From the NCBI RefSeq assembly GCF_021699195.1, contig NZ_SSXE01000101.1, forward strand, positions 1 through 34,431: DNA of 34,431 bases. The letters are read 5' to 3'. The first letter of the stretch is position 1. Every line of letters begins with the position of its first letter. Below the pieces are notes generated by a model. It had not been told where the DNA came from, searched no databases, and was given only the letters and a program-made list of their open reading frames with translations. Position numbers and translations under genes: made by a program. Below are positions 31,904 through 34,431 of this stretch, piece by piece. The stretch is from Nonomuraea sp. MG754425 (GTDB taxonomy: Bacteria; Actinomycetota; Actinomycetes; Streptosporangiales; Streptosporangiaceae).

Positions 31904-32734
31904 ATGACGGTCGGACGGTGCACGCACCACCTCGAGTTCGGCGACGGCGTCGTGACCAAGCGGTACAGCTCGTGGGAACGGGGGGAGCCGCACCGGGAGT
32001 GGGCGGCGCTGACCCTGCTCGCCGGGCACGCGCCGGGCCTGGCGCCCAGGCCGCTGCGGGCCGCGCTCGACGCGTGCCCGCCCGCGATCGTGATGAGCAG
32101 GCTGCCCGGCCGCGTCCTGCGCGGCGGGCGCGTCACCGGCGAGCAGGTCACGGCGCTGGCCGCCGCGCTGCACCGGCTGCACCGGATCCCGGCCGCGGTG
32201 GTGGCCGGGGTGCCGCCGGCGCCCTGGGGGCCGGCGACGGCGGTGGCCAAGGTCCGGGCGCTGGCCGGGCGGCGGCCCGGCCTCGGCGATGACCCGCTGG
32301 TGCGGGAGGCGTGGCGCGACGGGGCCGCCTGGCTCGCCTCGGCCGACCCCGACCGGCTCGTCACGAACCCGCTGCCGCCCGTCCTCGGCCTGGCGGACGG
32401 CAACCACGCCAACTACCTGTGGGACGCGGGCGAGGGCCGCGTCGGGCTGATCGACTGGGAGGACTCTGGCCGTACCGACCGGGCGTTCGAACTGGGCGAG
32501 CTGATCGAGCACATCTCGCACGTCGAGGGCGGGGTGGACGCCGGCCGGCTGCTCGCCGAGGTCGATCTGGCTCCCGGGGAGGCGGGGCGGGTGCACGGCT
32601 TCCGCCGGCTGCTCGCGCTGGGGTGGTTCCTGCAACTCGGCCCCGGCGGTCCGGCGACGCCGCACAACCCGCCCGGGACGCTGGACCGCCAGGCCGCACG
32701 GGTGCGCCTGCTGCTCGACTCCCACCCATTGTGA
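31904..32734 (+). CDS. Aminoglycoside phosphotransferase (APH)-fold kinase
   Basis: 276 residues, ATG preceded by GGAGGGGGAG. The N-lobe is short (VVTKRYSSWERGEPHREWAAL, with a Lys and a Glu that fit the ATP-binding pair). In the catalytic loop the family HGDxxxxN reads LADGNHAN: base D165 and N170 are kept but the His is replaced by Leu. The metal-binding D184 is present in IDWEDSG. Such proteins phosphorylate small hydroxyl compounds, antibiotics, sugars or amino alcohols; calling it a resistance gene would be a guess. The stop codon TGA shares its last base with the repeated motif (32734-32751). The 79-bp gap after the DUF4132-like gene may hold a promoter. Confidence 0.83.
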   Translation: MTVGRCTHHLEFGDGVVTKRYSSWERGEPHREWAALTLLAGHAPGLAPRPLRAALDACPPAIVMSRLPGRVLRGGRVTGEQVTALAAALHRLHRIPAAVVAGVPPAPWGPATAVAKVRALAGRRPGLGDDPLVREAWRDGAAWLASADPDRLVTNPLPPVLGLADGNHANYLWDAGEGRVGLIDWEDSGRTDRAFELGELIEHISHVEGGVDAGRLLAEVDLAPGEAGRVHGFRRLLALGWFLQLGPGGPATPHNPPGTLDRQAARVRLLLDSHPL

Positions 32735-32751
32735 TCTACATTGTAAAGGCG
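32734..32751 (+). repeat. Stop-codon-associated repeat, copy C (ATCTACATTGTAAAGGCG)
   Basis: The first base is the last base of the APH-fold gene stop codon. It matches copies A and B at 17 of 18 positions, and the one difference (T for A) is exactly the central base of the TCTACA-W-TGTAAA dyad. It is 116 bp upstream of purB. Confidence 0.85.
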
Positions 32752-32767
32752 GTCGGCCGGTTCAATA

Positions 32768-32786
32768 CCGTTCACCGAAAGAACGG
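32768..32786. promoter_or_regulatory. CCGTTC/GAACGG dyad upstream of purB
   Basis: CCGTTC (32768-32773) faces GAACGG (32781-32786) across 7 bp, between copy C of the repeat and the purB promoter. It could be a weak terminator of the kinase gene or a regulator site for purB; no T-tract follows. Confidence 0.35.
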
Positions 32787-32866
32787 CGGTCATCGACGGC
32801 ACGGGGGCAGGAATCGGACGCCCTGAGCGCCGGTTCGCCGGGCCGGTGTGAATACACTTGTCCAAC

Positions 32867-34297
32867 GTGACGTCGAAGCCGCGTATCCCCAATGTCCTGG
32901 CCGGCCGCTACGCCTCGGCGGAGCTGGCCCGCCTGTGGTCGCCCGAGTACAAGATCATCGCTGAGCGGCGGTTGTGGCTGGCGGTGCTGCGGGCGCAGGC
33001 CGAGCTCGGGATCGCGGTGCCCGAGGGGGCGATCGCCGACTACGAGAAGGTGGTCGAGCAGGTCGACCTCGACTCGATCGCGGCCCGCGAGCGCGTCACC
33101 CGCCACGACGTCAAGGCGCGCATCGAGGAGTTCAACGCGCTGGCCGGGCACGAGCAGGTGCACAAGGGCATGACCTCGCGCGACCTGACCGAGAACGTCG
33201 AGCAGTTGCAGGTGCGCGACAGCCTGCTGCTGGCGCGCGACCGGGTGGTGGCGCTGCTGGCGCGGCTGGCGGCGCTGGCCGGGCAGCACACGGCCACGGT
33301 GATGGCGGGCCGCTCGCACAACGTGGCCGCGCAGGCGACGACGCTCGGCAAGCGGTTCGCGACGGCGGCCGACGAGCTGCTGGTGGCCTACCGGCGGCTG
33401 GAGGAGCTGATCGCCCGCTATCCGCTGCGCGGGATCAAGGGCCCGGTGGGCACCGCCCAGGACATGCTGGACCTGCTGGGCGGCGACCGGGGCAAGCTGG
33501 CGGAGCTGGAGGGCCGGGTGGCCGCCCACCTGGGCTTCGCACACCGCTTCACCAGCGTGGGCCAGGTGTATCCGCGCTCGCTGGACTTCGAGGTCGTCAC
33601 GGCGCTGGTGCAGCTCGCGGCGGCGCCGTCGTCGCTGGCCAAGACGATCCGGCTGATGGCCGGGCACGAGCTGGTCACCGAGGGGTTCAAGGAGGGGCAG
33701 GTCGGCTCCTCGGCGATGCCGCACAAGATGAACACCCGCTCCTGCGAGCGGGTCAACGGCCTGGCGGTGGTGCTGCGCGGGTACGCCTCGATGGTGGGCG
33801 AGCTGGCGGGCGACCAGTGGAACGAGGGCGACGTGTCCTGTTCGGTGGTGCGGCGGGTGGCGCTGCCGGACGCGTTCTTCGCCTTCGACGGCCTGGTGGA
33901 GACGATGCTGACGGTGCTGGACGAGTTCGGCGCGTTCCCGGCGGTGATCGCCGCCGAGCTGGGCCGCTACCTGCCGTTCCTGGCGACGACGAAGATGCTG
34001 ATGGCGGCGGTGCGCGACGGCGTGGGCCGTGAGCAGGCACACGAGGTGATCAAGGAGCACGCGGTGGCGGCGGCGCTGGCGATGCGCTCGCGCGGCGCGG
34101 CCAACGAGCTGCTGGACCTGCTGGCGGCCGACGAGCGGTTCCCGCTGGACCGGGCGCGGCTGGAGGAACTGCTGGCCGACCGGGTGTCGTTCACGGGGGC
34201 GGCGGCCGATCAGGTGGCGGAGCTGTCACGGGCGGTGGACGAGGTCGTGGCGGCCCATCCGGGTGCGGCGGCCTACCGTCCCGGCGCGATTCTGTGA
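32867..34297 (+). CDS. purB: Adenylosuccinate lyase
   Basis: 476 residues. The GTG at 32867 (MTSKPRIPNVLAGRYAS) is the usual actinobacterial start; a TTG at 32858 is in frame. TACACT (32853-32858) lies 8 nt before that GTG and no ribosome binding site exists, so the mRNA is probably leaderless. The fumarase/aspartase-superfamily signature is GSSAMPHKMNTRSCER. Other conserved parts are MTSRDLTENVEQ (catalytic loop), GRSHNVAAQATTLGKRFA, and KGPVGTAQDML. It catalyses two fumarate-releasing steps of purine synthesis, from SAICAR and from adenylosuccinate. This is a housekeeping gene and anchors this end of the window in core chromosome. Confidence 0.96.
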   Translation: MTSKPRIPNVLAGRYASAELARLWSPEYKIIAERRLWLAVLRAQAELGIAVPEGAIADYEKVVEQVDLDSIAARERVTRHDVKARIEEFNALAGHEQVHKGMTSRDLTENVEQLQVRDSLLLARDRVVALLARLAALAGQHTATVMAGRSHNVAAQATTLGKRFATAADELLVAYRRLEELIARYPLRGIKGPVGTAQDMLDLLGGDRGKLAELEGRVAAHLGFAHRFTSVGQVYPRSLDFEVVTALVQLAAAPSSLAKTIRLMAGHELVTEGFKEGQVGSSAMPHKMNTRSCERVNGLAVVLRGYASMVGELAGDQWNEGDVSCSVVRRVALPDAFFAFDGLVETMLTVLDEFGAFPAVIAAELGRYLPFLATTKMLMAAVRDGVGREQAHEVIKEHAVAAALAMRSRGAANELLDLLAADERFPLDRARLEELLADRVSFTGAAADQVAELSRAVDEVVAAHPGAAAYRPGAIL

Positions 34298-34322
34298 TCG
34301 GCCGCACCCGGTGGTGGGGCCG

Positions 34323-34431
34323 GTGATCCGGGAACTGCGCTCGCCGGCCGAGGTGCGGGCCGCGTGCGGTGACGACGATCTGGTGGTGTGGGCGGCCCAG
34401 GGGCTGTCGGGGGGTGCGCGGGCGTGGGCGC
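34323..34431 (+). CDS. Start of a possible GNAT-family N-acetyltransferase (3' partial)
   Basis: The GTG at 34323 opens a frame to the window end: MIRELRSPAEVRAACG, then DDDLVVWAAQGLSGG. This resembles the N-terminus of actinobacterial GNAT-like proteins, but too little is visible to be sure. It starts 25 bp after purB on the same strand. GTGs at 34311 and 34314 are also in frame. Confidence 0.4.
   Translation, partial: MIRELRSPAEVRAACGDDDLVVWAAQGLSGGARAWA

Noticed and set aside
31012..32412. 466-codon minus-strand frame spanning the DUF4132-like and APH-fold genes
   Set aside because: It crosses two well-supported plus-strand genes and shows only low-complexity composition.

Overview
This 34.4 kb window looks like chromosome from a high-GC actinomycete. 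The very G+C-rich third codon positions, GTG and TTG starts, several apparently leaderless genes, and the gene set (DUF1707, CsoR, HelD/HelR-like ATPase, WYL regulator with epoxide hydrolase, NlpC/P60 with coiled coil, P450 with TetR) fit Streptosporangiales such as Nonomuraea or a relative. The genus is an inference; no rRNA gene is present to fix it. There is no tRNA, rRNA, CRISPR array, transposase or integrase, and no large biosynthetic cluster.

Layout. 1-3936: sugar or peptide uptake and catabolism. This holds the end of a Dpp/Opp-type ABC ATPase, a ThuA-like protein overlapping a Gfo/Idh/MocA dehydrogenase, a FadR-type GntR regulator behind an overlapping-dyad operator, and a chimeric ABC-permease remnant whose first 20 residues look like the start of a GH4 glycosidase. 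3975-5976: two cell-wall hydrolases, an endolysin-like amidase and a secreted NlpC/P60 endopeptidase. 6119-6400: an orphan CsoR copper sensor. 6419-9429: a P450 divergent from its TetR regulator across a clear palindrome, then an aldo/keto reductase. 9592-10851: a PNPOx-like flavoprotein convergent with an SDR. 11155-13929: a 5'-truncated methyltransferase and a HelD/HelR-type RNA polymerase ATPase. 14100-16864: a trpB-trpA-gntR operon. 17053-20970: MarR divergent from an RND exporter. 21068-24525: an acyltransferase, a DUF1707 protein and three small exported or membrane-anchored proteins. 24633-26781: a WYL regulator divergent from an epoxide hydrolase. 26980-31824: a 1,614-residue DUF4132-like protein. 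31904-34431: an APH-fold kinase, purB and the start of a possible GNAT gene.

Several units are built as a regulator facing or joined to its target, with an inverted or direct repeat between them: GntR at 2818-2843, TetR/P450 at 7756-7779, trpBA-gntR at 16877-16906, MarR/RND at 17591-17612 and WYL/epoxide hydrolase at 25595-25613.

The two signals that standard annotation would most likely miss are these. First, an 18-bp motif, ATCTACAWTGTAAAGGCG, occurs three times in the same orientation, each time placed on or next to the stop codon of a plus-strand gene. The only base that varies is the centre of its dyad. Second, a stand-alone tryptophan synthase operon carries its own UTRA-domain GntR regulator, with two identical 10-bp boxes exactly 20 bp apart over its promoter.
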